Positions 14,528 to 20,992 of a stretch of 45,609 nucleotides of DNA are shown piece after piece. Origin of the DNA: Bacteroidales bacterium (GTDB lineage Bacteria; Bacteroidota; Bacteroidia; Bacteroidales; P3); assembly GCA_024400495.1 (NCBI GenBank), contig JAKSMR010000021.1, positions 1 through 45,609 on the forward strand, given 5' to 3'. Made by a program: the position numbers and the translations under genes. Position 1 is the stretch's first letter. Each line of letters opens with the position of its first letter. The notes under the pieces are model-generated. The model was not told the origin of the DNA. It did not search any database and saw only the letters and a list, made by a program, of their open reading frames with translations.

Positions 14528-15916
14528 ATGGCAGAGGTGATTCACGCGAGCAGGTCGAAGGTTGACGAGCTCGGGCAGGCGCTTGCCGACGAGGTTCGTC
14601 GTGCGAATGAGGCCGAGAACCAGATCGAGCGTGCGGCGGACGCCGAGTACTTCCGCGCACTCGCGGCGGAGGACGAGCTCGCGAAGAGGCTCGACGCCGC
14701 TGAGACTGTCGCGGCTGGAATGGTCAAGAAGTCTGGCGACACGATGACTGGGCGTCTCCGCTTCGTTCCGATGACAGGCGACGAAGGAGTCGTGGAGGTC
14801 AGGACGGACTCCACGGAGACAGTGACGGTACGCGACATCTACGAGTACGTCCGACTCATCGCGCTGAAGAGCGTCGCCGACCAGCACAATGTCGCCGACG
14901 TCGATGTCCGATACCAGAAGAATGGCGACATCGCACTCTACAATCAGTTGACGCGAAAGGTCAACGGCAACAGTCTGTTCGCAACGCTGGCGCTCTCCAT
15001 ATCCAACGGCGGGTTCCGTTCGCTCATAGCGTCTGGCCTTGATGCAGTTAGTCTCCCGTCTGGGGATGCCGTCAAGTTCAACGGGAAGTCCCTGACTGAG
15101 ATCATCGCCGCGATCAAGACGCTCACGGTCAAGGTCGTCGATGCGCTTCCTGCGACTGGCGAAGACAAGACGATCTACCTCGTGCCGAACGGTGGCGCTG
15201 GCACCAACGTCAAGGACGAATACCTCTGGGTCGACGGCAGGTGGGAGAAGATCGGCACGACGGACGTCGACCTCTCTCAGTATGCGAAGAAGGAGGAAGT
15301 CGAATCTGTAAGCGACAGGGTTGACGAGGCATTTGGCGAACTCGGTGTTGTCGCGGATGACATTGAAGAGCTTGACGGCAGGGTGACATCGGCAGAAGAA
15401 AAGGCGACTACTGCGTCTGGAACTGCTCTTTCAGCGAACCAGAAGGCAATTTCGGCTATTGAAGGACTCGACGGTAAGCTCGACAAATCTGGCGGAAGTC
15501 TTAGTGGGCCGCTGACCATCGGGTCGGTCACGATCACCGACACTGGTGTGGTGTTCCAAGGCAAAGAAATTTATTGGTCGAAGGGCGGCGAGGTCGCCAT
15601 GGCTGATGATTTGGCTTATTCGATCAACACGTCTGGAACGATCCTCAACCGTGCGATGAACTACTTCGTTGCCGATGGAACTGCGCTCACCTTGAGACCA
15701 CCTAGTGCGATTGAAGGAAAGATTCGCGACTTCGTTCTGCGCATCGACTGTACCGAGACAACGACTATCGACTGGTCGGCGTTCGGGAATTGCGAAACGA
15801 CTGGCGGAAAATCATGGAGCGACATGATGCTCGTTGAGTCTGGGAAGAGCTATGTTTACCGATTCACCGATATGGGCGGAGATCATCTCTGTGCCGCTAG
15901 AGAGGAGGTTTCGTAA
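14528..15916 (+). CDS. Tail fibre protein, coiled-coil type
   Basis: A 462-residue fibre. The N-terminal ~75 residues are a coiled coil (VDELGQALADEVRRANEAEN). It is followed by KKSGDTMTGRL, a motif repeated in many phage fibres. In the middle is a common fibre module (VVDALPATGEDKTIYLVPNG ... EYLWVDGRWEKIGTT, then DLSQYAKKEEVESV) and a second coiled coil. A small beta C-terminal domain ends the protein (DMGGDHLCAAREEVS). It overlaps the next gene by one base (TAATG). Confidence 0.8.
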   Translation: MAEVIHASRSKVDELGQALADEVRRANEAENQIERAADAEYFRALAAEDELAKRLDAAETVAAGMVKKSGDTMTGRLRFVPMTGDEGVVEVRTDSTETVTVRDIYEYVRLIALKSVADQHNVADVDVRYQKNGDIALYNQLTRKVNGNSLFATLALSISNGGFRSLIASGLDAVSLPSGDAVKFNGKSLTEIIAAIKTLTVKVVDALPATGEDKTIYLVPNGGAGTNVKDEYLWVDGRWEKIGTTDVDLSQYAKKEEVESVSDRVDEAFGELGVVADDIEELDGRVTSAEEKATTASGTALSANQKAISAIEGLDGKLDKSGGSLSGPLTIGSVTITDTGVVFQGKEIYWSKGGEVAMADDLAYSINTSGTILNRAMNYFVADGTALTLRPPSAIEGKIRDFVLRIDCTETTTIDWSAFGNCETTGGKSWSDMMLVESGKSYVYRFTDMGGDHLCAAREEVS

Positions 15917-16428
15917 TGAGCAGAATCATTCGTGACTGGGGCAAGTTTGACGACAACGGAATGTTCCGCTATGCGTCTAATCCGCTCGGCTTCGTGTGCA
16001 ACCCGACAGACGCACAGTTGACTGACGCTGGGTATCGCAAGGTAGTCAAGGACGATAAGCCTGAAGACCCTGAAGGCGAGAGCGGTTTTTGGGAAGAGGC
16101 AGAGCCTGTCCTCGATGGAGATGTGATCAGAATCGCGTGGAATTGGATTAAGGACGAAGAGGCTGAACCCGTGCGCAGTCCTCGCAAGTTCTCTAAACTC
16201 AGGCTATACGCAGTCCTGACTCGCATGGGACTGTGGGATTCGCTCGTCACTTGGATGGAAGGAACTGTCATTGATGGGATCTCCGTGAAGGTCGCGTTTG
16301 ACCTCGCGCAAGACCTCACGGAGGACAACGAGATGTTCGCGCCCTATCTCAAGATGGCGCAGAACGCGCTCGGTGTTAGTGACGATGTCGTCGAACAGAT
16401 TCTTTCGCAGTCTATCTTGGAGGACTGA
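15916..16428 (+). CDS. Tail-fibre-associated protein (170 aa)
   Basis: A 170-residue protein coupled to the second fibre gene (TAATG). The N-terminus is an aromatic, acidic region; the second half is helical (KFSKLRLYAVLTRMGLWDSL) and resembles proteins encoded after fibre genes in gut phages, sometimes called fibre assembly proteins. The middle Trp-rich stretch (FWEEAEPVLDGDVIRIAWNW) is unusual. Function inferred from position. Confidence 0.6.
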   Translation: MSRIIRDWGKFDDNGMFRYASNPLGFVCNPTDAQLTDAGYRKVVKDDKPEDPEGESGFWEEAEPVLDGDVIRIAWNWIKDEEAEPVRSPRKFSKLRLYAVLTRMGLWDSLVTWMEGTVIDGISVKVAFDLAQDLTEDNEMFAPYLKMAQNALGVSDDVVEQILSQSILED

Positions 16429-16430
16429 CC

Positions 16431-17696
16431 ATGCTACTCGGTGCGAATCTGCTATTCCCTGAGAAGAAGGGCGGACTGCCGTACGACGCCGAGGTAGAGT
16501 ATTTGCAGGGTGACGGGCAGGCGTATATCCTTGACGACAGGATAGTGTTGAACGGTGCCGCGACCGTAAGACTTGACGTAGCATTGACCGATTTATCCTA
16601 CAATCAAGACCTCCTAGGATATTATGTATCTGCAAAGAAAGCAAGTGGTTTTAGGTTCGGTTCGTCAGGCCTTGTGGTTAGATACGCCGCATCTAATAGG
16701 GTATCGTTAGCTATTGATGCTGAATCTAGGTACACCATCAGCGGCAGTAATTCTGAATCGTCCATTCTTGACGAGGATGGCACCATATTGGCGACGGGTT
16801 CTGCCGTTACCTCTTGGACAACTCCGCTGGCTGTGTTTTGCGCGACATCGTCTTCTGCATCTCCGTATGCTAGATATACGGCTACTAACCCAAGCACCGC
16901 GAGGGTGTACAAAATAGAGATTGAGTCGGAGAGTGTCAACGCAGACCTCATCCCCGTCCGTAAAGGCTCTGTCGGATACATGTACGACCGCGTCTCGGGA
17001 AAACTGTTCGGCAACGCTGGAACTGGATCGTTCATCGTCGGGCCTGACAAGGGACTGCCGTATGATGCGGAGGTAGAGTACTTGCAGAGTGATGGGACGG
17101 CGTACATTGATACTGGAATTTGTTTTGCAAGCGATACTCGATATTCGTATGAGGCATACATTAGGACAGAGTTTACAAACATTATCACTAGTGGAAGTGG
17201 CAATGTGATTGTAGGAGCTGGAGTGACTGCTAGTGTTGGCGTAGCTTTTTATCAGTATGTTAATAGAAGAGGGTCTTTTGTCTACGCTTCACCTACCGTT
17301 ATATCATCTTCAATGGCCCAATACATAGTAAGAGTTTTAACTGGTCAAGGCAGAGTTGATGCTGTACTAGATGTTGGAGAAACAAGTTCAACAGTATACG
17401 CAGATGGTATTGAGATGGGAACAGTCGACAAAAGTATTCTAGAGACTGAACTGTGGTCTTCTCAATCGTCCATTTGCATATTCACATACAAGTATGGAGA
17501 ATATGGAACGGTCGGAGATATAAATGGAGATGTCCAAGTGCATTCGTGCCACGTGAGGAATAAGAAAACTGGAGACGAGGTCGATCTAATACCCGTTCGC
17601 AAGGGTGGGGTCGGTTACATGTACGACAAGATTAGCGGACAGCTGTTCGGCAATGCCGCAGATAGCGGTGCGTTTATCATCGGCCCCGACAAATAG
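16431..17696 (+). CDS. Tail protein with two LamG-like repeats
   Basis: A 421-residue protein built of two tandem units (residues 15-207 and 208-421). Each begins GLPYDAEVEYLQ and ends with an IPVRKG...GYMYD...LFGNA...GPDK module. Such units are concanavalin/LamG-like sugar-binding folds found in surface and tail proteins of gut bacteria and phages. The unit ends are GC-rich and nearly identical in protein sequence, while the interiors are AT-richer, strongly diverged and rich in codons rare elsewhere in the genome. A receptor-binding role is likely. It follows the previous gene by 2 bases. Confidence 0.75.
   Translation: MLLGANLLFPEKKGGLPYDAEVEYLQGDGQAYILDDRIVLNGAATVRLDVALTDLSYNQDLLGYYVSAKKASGFRFGSSGLVVRYAASNRVSLAIDAESRYTISGSNSESSILDEDGTILATGSAVTSWTTPLAVFCATSSSASPYARYTATNPSTARVYKIEIESESVNADLIPVRKGSVGYMYDRVSGKLFGNAGTGSFIVGPDKGLPYDAEVEYLQSDGTAYIDTGICFASDTRYSYEAYIRTEFTNIITSGSGNVIVGAGVTASVGVAFYQYVNRRGSFVYASPTVISSSMAQYIVRVLTGQGRVDAVLDVGETSSTVYADGIEMGTVDKSILETELWSSQSSICIFTYKYGEYGTVGDINGDVQVHSCHVRNKKTGDEVDLIPVRKGGVGYMYDKISGQLFGNAADSGAFIIGPDK
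16473..17693 (+). repeat. Tandem LamG-like units of the tail protein
   Basis: Unit 1 covers about 16473-17051 and unit 2 about 17052-17693. The borders are similar in DNA (GGACTGCCGTA at both starts); the interiors show little similarity. This looks like duplication followed by exchange of the binding core. Confidence 0.75.
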
Positions 17697-17734
17697 TTCT
17701 CTTCCGTTGCATTCTCGACCGACGTAACTTGCGC

Positions 17735-17748
17735 GAGACGAATAGCTT
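17735..17748 (+). promoter_or_regulatory. Late-promoter-like repeat core, copy C
   Basis: GAGACGAATAGCTT, identical to the core in copies A and B, with a changed upstream half (CCGACG instead of TTGACA at the -35 place, 17719-17724). It lies in the gap before 17842. Immediately after it starts a 9-bp hairpin stem, which would begin close to the transcript start. Confidence 0.5.
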
Positions 17749-17783
17749 GATCGGCGATGGGACATCCAGTTCCGTCGCCGATC
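17749..17783 (+). terminator. Hairpin terminator-like element
   Basis: GATCGGCGA (17749-17757) and TCGCCGATC (17775-17783) form a perfect 9-bp stem with a 17-nt loop, followed by TTCCTTT. It could end fibre transcription, or be the folded 5' end of a transcript starting at copy C. Confidence 0.6.
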
Positions 17784-17841
17784 TTCCTTTACCGCCTGAG
17801 GTGATCGGCACACATCTGGCGGGAAGAAGGGAAGGTGTACC

Positions 17842-18384
17842 ATGGAAGAGAACCATGAACACTATGACGGACAGGGGCTCAAGGGTGCCCTGTGGACTAT
17901 CGCTGGCACTGCCATCGCAGGCGTCGCCCAGCGTCTCGTGAACGGTCACGTCGGTGCGTTCGGCTACGGTGGCGTCGGCTACGGTGGCGGCAACGTCGTC
18001 GCCGAGGCGGCGAACACTGGGTTCGCGCTCGAGCTCGCCCGCAAGGACGCCGAGATCGCGCTCCTCAAGGCGAATGCCGACACGGACAAGAAGCTGGTCG
18101 AGGTCTACGCCAACCTGCGCGTGCAGGACAAGGAGCAGGACGCCAAGATCGCGGCGCTCAACGAGAAGTACCACTGCCTCGACAAGCGCATCAGCGAGGC
18201 GGCGATCTTCTCGACGAACGGCATCACGCACCTGAACGACAGCGTCGCGGCGCTCGCCCGCACGGTCTGCGGGATCACCCGCACGGTCGTTCCGATCACG
18301 TCCGTCTGTCCCCAGCCGATGCCCCAGTACAACAGCTGGACTGCACCGACGACGGTGACGGGTGAACAGGAAGCGAACGCCTGA
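17842..18384 (+). CDS. Gly-rich and coiled-coil phage protein (180 aa)
   Basis: A 180-residue protein. After ~15 polar residues comes a hydrophobic helix (GALWTIAGTAIAGVAQRLV), then a Gly/Tyr-rich segment (FGYGGVGYGGGN), then a long coiled coil (residues ~55-115). A tail rich in Pro/Thr/Cys follows (ITSVCPQPMPQYNSW). This general plan occurs in podovirus genes near the tail cluster whose function is not known; a membrane-associated virion or lysis-timing protein is possible. AAGGGAAGG precedes the start. Confidence 0.6.
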   Translation: MEENHEHYDGQGLKGALWTIAGTAIAGVAQRLVNGHVGAFGYGGVGYGGGNVVAEAANTGFALELARKDAEIALLKANADTDKKLVEVYANLRVQDKEQDAKIAALNEKYHCLDKRISEAAIFSTNGITHLNDSVAALARTVCGITRTVVPITSVCPQPMPQYNSWTAPTTVTGEQEANA

Positions 18385-18395
18385 GTCACTGGGTT

Positions 18396-18419
18396 GGCGT
18401 GGGCCTTCGGGCCTGCGCC
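18396..18419 (+). terminator. UUCG-tetraloop hairpin
   Basis: GGCGTGGGCC (18396-18405), loop TTCG, and GGCCTGCGCC (18410-18419) make a 10-bp stem with two G-U pairs. The UUCG loop is exceptionally stable. A short T-rich stretch (CCTTT) follows. It probably terminates or stabilises the message between the two flanking small genes. Confidence 0.6.
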
Positions 18420-18441
18420 GATCCTTTAGAGGAGGAACGAC

Positions 18442-18747
18442 ATGAAGATCAGCGAGAAGCAGGCAGTAGACAGGACTGTCAGGTACATGACCGAGAGGCT
18501 GTTGCCGTCGGCGTCTACCGTGGGGAAGTTCAAGATCGGGTTCGCAATGCCGCTCGTGCCGCAGATGGTAGAGCAGTACTGGGGGACTGGTCGTGATCTC
18601 GGGCTCGTGGACGCCGAGGGGCTCGACGTCGGGAGGCTCGAGGAGTGCCTGATGGCAGGAATCAATCAGGCTGGTTCTCTCCCGATCCGTGGGTTCATCA
18701 TGAAGGAGCAGGACGTGAGGGACTTCATGTCCTACCTGAACGCCTGA
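18442..18747 (+). CDS. Small protein, unknown (101 aa)
   Basis: A 101-residue protein preceded by TAGAGGAGG. It is mainly helical with a hydrophobic middle (KIGFAMPLVPQMVEQYWG). No membrane span is long enough to be certain and no motif is recognised. Its neighbours are membrane or lipoprotein genes, so it may take part in the same, possibly lytic, cluster. Confidence 0.6.
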   Translation: MKISEKQAVDRTVRYMTERLLPSASTVGKFKIGFAMPLVPQMVEQYWGTGRDLGLVDAEGLDVGRLEECLMAGINQAGSLPIRGFIMKEQDVRDFMSYLNA

Positions 18748-18769
18748 CGCGGCGACAGGCTCGACTACG

Positions 18770-18793
18770 GGACGGTCTCGGGAGGGGCCGTCC
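18770..18793 (+). terminator. Hairpin before the 18819 gene
   Basis: GGACGG (18770-18775) and CCGTCC (18788-18793) form a 6-bp stem with a 12-nt loop, followed by TTT. A weak terminator lies just upstream of the late-promoter-like copy B, so that transcription can restart there. Confidence 0.45.
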
Positions 18794-18818
18794 TTTCCAA
18801 GTTTAGAGGAGCGAAAAA

Positions 18819-19166
18819 ATGAAATTCCCACTTGACATCATTCGTGAGAGACGAATAGCTTATCGGGCGAGAGAACCAGAACGCCGTCACTGGAAGGACT
18901 TTTTAGACATGACACTTGAACAGCAGGAATCGTTGGCACGGGAGTTGGACGGTGCCATGGAGTCGGGAGACCCCAAGCGCATCACGTGCGCCCAGTCCAA
19001 CATACTCCTCAGTTTGATGGACTGCCAGCGGAAGACGTCCGAGAGGGTCAAGCGGTTGAGCTGGAAGTTCATGGTGGCGATGGTGGCGCTCGGGTCCTCC
19101 CTCGGGTTCGGCGTCGGAAAGTGCGAACTGGCTTCTGTCATCAAGTCCATTCTGGGGATCGGCTGA
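18819..19166 (+). CDS. Single-span membrane protein, holin candidate (115 aa)
   Basis: A 115-residue protein with a charged helical body and one C-terminal hydrophobic segment (FMVAMVALGSSLGFGVG, about residues 85-101). The start at 18819 follows TAGAGGAGCG, but its first 14 codons coincide with regulatory repeat copy B. A start at 18909 (MTLEQQES) without a clear ribosome site is the alternative. A single-span small protein just before a DUF1353 and a lipoprotein gene could be a holin; no endolysin is recognised, so this is a weak inference. Confidence 0.55.
   Translation: MKFPLDIIRERRIAYRAREPERRHWKDFLDMTLEQQESLARELDGAMESGDPKRITCAQSNILLSLMDCQRKTSERVKRLSWKFMVAMVALGSSLGFGVGKCELASVIKSILGIG
18822..18861 (+). 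promoter_or_regulatory. Late-promoter-like repeat, copy B (inside a coding start)
   Basis: A 40-bp element with TTGACA (18832-18837), 18-bp spacer and TAGCTT (18856-18861). It matches copy A at 36 of 40 positions; the four differences lie between the -35 box and the core. It covers codons 2-14 of the 18819 gene. Such constraint on DNA rather than protein suggests a regulatory role for this tract. Confidence 0.6.
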
Positions 19167-19167
19167 C

Positions 19168-19539
19168 ATGGACATCATCGCGGGCGAGATTCATCTTGAC
19201 TATGTGGACGGCGAGGACGACGCCGAGCTCACCCGCGACTTCACGTGCGAGATCGACGGGTTCACCGTCAGGGTTCCGAAGGGGTTCGTGTGGGACGGTG
19301 CGTCACTTCCTCGCGGGAGCTACGCGATCTTCGGGACGCCGTTCGACAAGCGGCACCGCAGGGCGTCCTGCCTGCACGACGCCATCTACAGGGGCGTGGT
19401 CTGGGGGATCGACAGGGCGGAGGCCGACGCGATCTACAGGAACATGCTCCGCATGGACGGCATGGGGATTTTCAAGGCGTACGTCGAATGGTCGGCGATC
19501 CGCCTGTTCGGTGGTAGGTACTACAAACAAGGAGACTGA
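19168..19539 (+). CDS. DUF1353 protein
   Basis: A 123-residue protein with the DUF1353 pattern: VRVPKGFVWDGASLPRG, then CLHDAIYRG, then EADAIYRNML, then IRLFGGRYY. The conserved D, H and D residues could form a metal or catalytic site, but the family has no proven activity. DUF1353 genes often sit near phage lysis and tail genes. It begins one base after the previous stop. Confidence 0.8.
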   Translation: MDIIAGEIHLDYVDGEDDAELTRDFTCEIDGFTVRVPKGFVWDGASLPRGSYAIFGTPFDKRHRRASCLHDAIYRGVVWGIDRAEADAIYRNMLRMDGMGIFKAYVEWSAIRLFGGRYYKQGD

Positions 19540-19540
19540 T

Positions 19541-20002
19541 ATGAAGAAGATCATGATCATCGTCGCTGTCGCTCTGGCGCTCACGGGCTGTGCTACGAAG
19601 TCCATCGTGGCCGACGGCAAGGGCATGTACGCGAACACGAAGACTGGCGTCGTCGGCATCGGCTCCTTCGACATCGAGGCGATCCCCGAGTACACCGAGG
19701 CGGCGTTCGTGCGCTACGCCGAGGACACGGCATGGTTGAGCCCGTCGACGAAGACTCACAGCGTCAAGATCATCCTGACTGGCACGAACAGCGTCGAGAA
19801 CGTGGACGGCATCGTCAAGAGCATCTGCGAGGCGTTCGCCAAGACTCCTGCGGCCAAGGCCAGCGGGAAGACGTTCTTCGACGTCGCTGGCAACGTCCAG
19901 AAGGAGAAGATCGCGGCGGCGGCGAAGAAGCTCGAGCAGGTCGTCACCGAGGTCAAGGAATGCGTCGGCGACGAGTGCACCTACACTCCGTCGGAGGACT
20001 GA
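19541..20002 (+). CDS. Phage lipoprotein (153 aa)
   Basis: The start is the ATG behind AAGGAGACTGAT; an upstream in-frame extension lies in other genes. The first 17 residues are a lipoprotein signal (MKKIMIIVAVALALTGC) with the lipobox LTGC and Cys17 as lipidation site. The mature part is a soluble alpha/beta domain with an Ala/Lys-rich helix near the end. It should be anchored in the outer or inner membrane. Roles could be superinfection exclusion (as with phage lipoproteins that block infection) or outer-membrane spanin; the size (153 residues) is larger than a typical Rz1. Confidence 0.75.
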   Translation: MKKIMIIVAVALALTGCATKSIVADGKGMYANTKTGVVGIGSFDIEAIPEYTEAAFVRYAEDTAWLSPSTKTHSVKIILTGTNSVENVDGIVKSICEAFAKTPAAKASGKTFFDVAGNVQKEKIAAAAKKLEQVVTEVKECVGDECTYTPSED

Positions 20003-20004
20003 CG

Positions 20005-20988
20005 ATGATCCAGTTCGACGATGTCGCCACCGTGTGTCAGGAGGCGTTCTACCTGATCAGGCAGGACGCCCGCCAGCTCACGCAGGAGAACTGGGACGCA
20101 TGTCACCCGATCGAGGTGGCCAAGTGCAAGCTCGCTGTCGAGAACGTCGTGCCAGAGGTCGTCGACGCCTTCGGCTGGCACGCTGACGTTCGGACCGACA
20201 ACGTGGCCGACTGGCCCGCAAAGGTCCGCAATGCTCTCACCTATGCGCTCGCACGGAAGCTGTCCGTGCAGGTCGCTGGACGTCTCGAGGACCTCAAGAC
20301 GAACGACTCGCTCTACCGTGACGCCCTCCAGAACGCGAAGGCGGAGGACCTGAACGACTCTGTCGACACGATCGACGATCCGATCCTCAGGCGGGTGTTC
20401 GCCATGACCGTCTGCACGTTCAGGCCCGACGACGCCAATCTCCCCCGCGGGTTCACCCAGCTGATGAACCGATTCGCGGACATCAAGGACATGGCGAGGA
20501 GGGAGATCCTGATGGCGCATGACTGGAACTTCTGCAAGACCGTCGACACGGTCGGCAGTGCCGAGGACATGCACTACGGCAACTACTGCTATGTGACCGA
20601 CTACCCGCGCAGGGCGATCCGACTGATCGCCGTCTACAGCCACGACGGGTGCCTGAACGAATGGAAGATCGAGGGAGGGCTCATCCTGTCCCGCAGGCCG
20701 ATCACGCGAATCAAGTACACGCGCGACGTCGAGGACCTGAACAGGTGGCCCGAGTGGGCCCGCGTCGCATACGTCCGCAAGGTCGCGACGCTGGTCGCCC
20801 GTACGGTCATGAACAATCCGACCGACGCGCAGATTCAGGAGCAGTTCTTCCTGCGCGACCTCGAGAACGCCAAGCTCCACGACTCCCGTGAGAGCTCTAC
20901 GCCGACGGATGCGTGGGGCGACAACTACTACGCCGACGCCATGGACGGCGTGACGGACCACATCAGGCCCAATCCCATCTGGAGGTGA
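20005..20988 (+). CDS. Tail tubular protein A-like adaptor
   Basis: A 327-residue protein at the T7 gp11 place. It has two adaptor-type segments, ALTYALARKLSVQVAGRLED ... YRDALQNAKAED (about residues 75-112) and RKVATLVARTVMN ... FFLRDLENAKLHDS (about residues 260-297), a duplication typical of the TTPA/gatekeeper family. The centre is beta-rich with YVTDYPRRAIRLIAVYS. It forms the ring linking portal and nozzle. The start at 20005 is chosen because an earlier in-frame ATG lies in the lipoprotein gene and GGAGGACTGACG precedes this one. Confidence 0.85.
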   Translation: MIQFDDVATVCQEAFYLIRQDARQLTQENWDACHPIEVAKCKLAVENVVPEVVDAFGWHADVRTDNVADWPAKVRNALTYALARKLSVQVAGRLEDLKTNDSLYRDALQNAKAEDLNDSVDTIDDPILRRVFAMTVCTFRPDDANLPRGFTQLMNRFADIKDMARREILMAHDWNFCKTVDTVGSAEDMHYGNYCYVTDYPRRAIRLIAVYSHDGCLNEWKIEGGLILSRRPITRIKYTRDVEDLNRWPEWARVAYVRKVATLVARTVMNNPTDAQIQEQFFLRDLENAKLHDSRESSTPTDAWGDNYYADAMDGVTDHIRPNPIWR

Positions 20989-20992
20989 CGCG

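Noticed and set aside
14528-17696. Diversity-generating retroelement (suggested by BPP-1-like head genes)
   Set aside because: No reverse transcriptase gene and no template/variable repeat pair with adenine-directed changes is visible. The LamG repeats differ at all base types.
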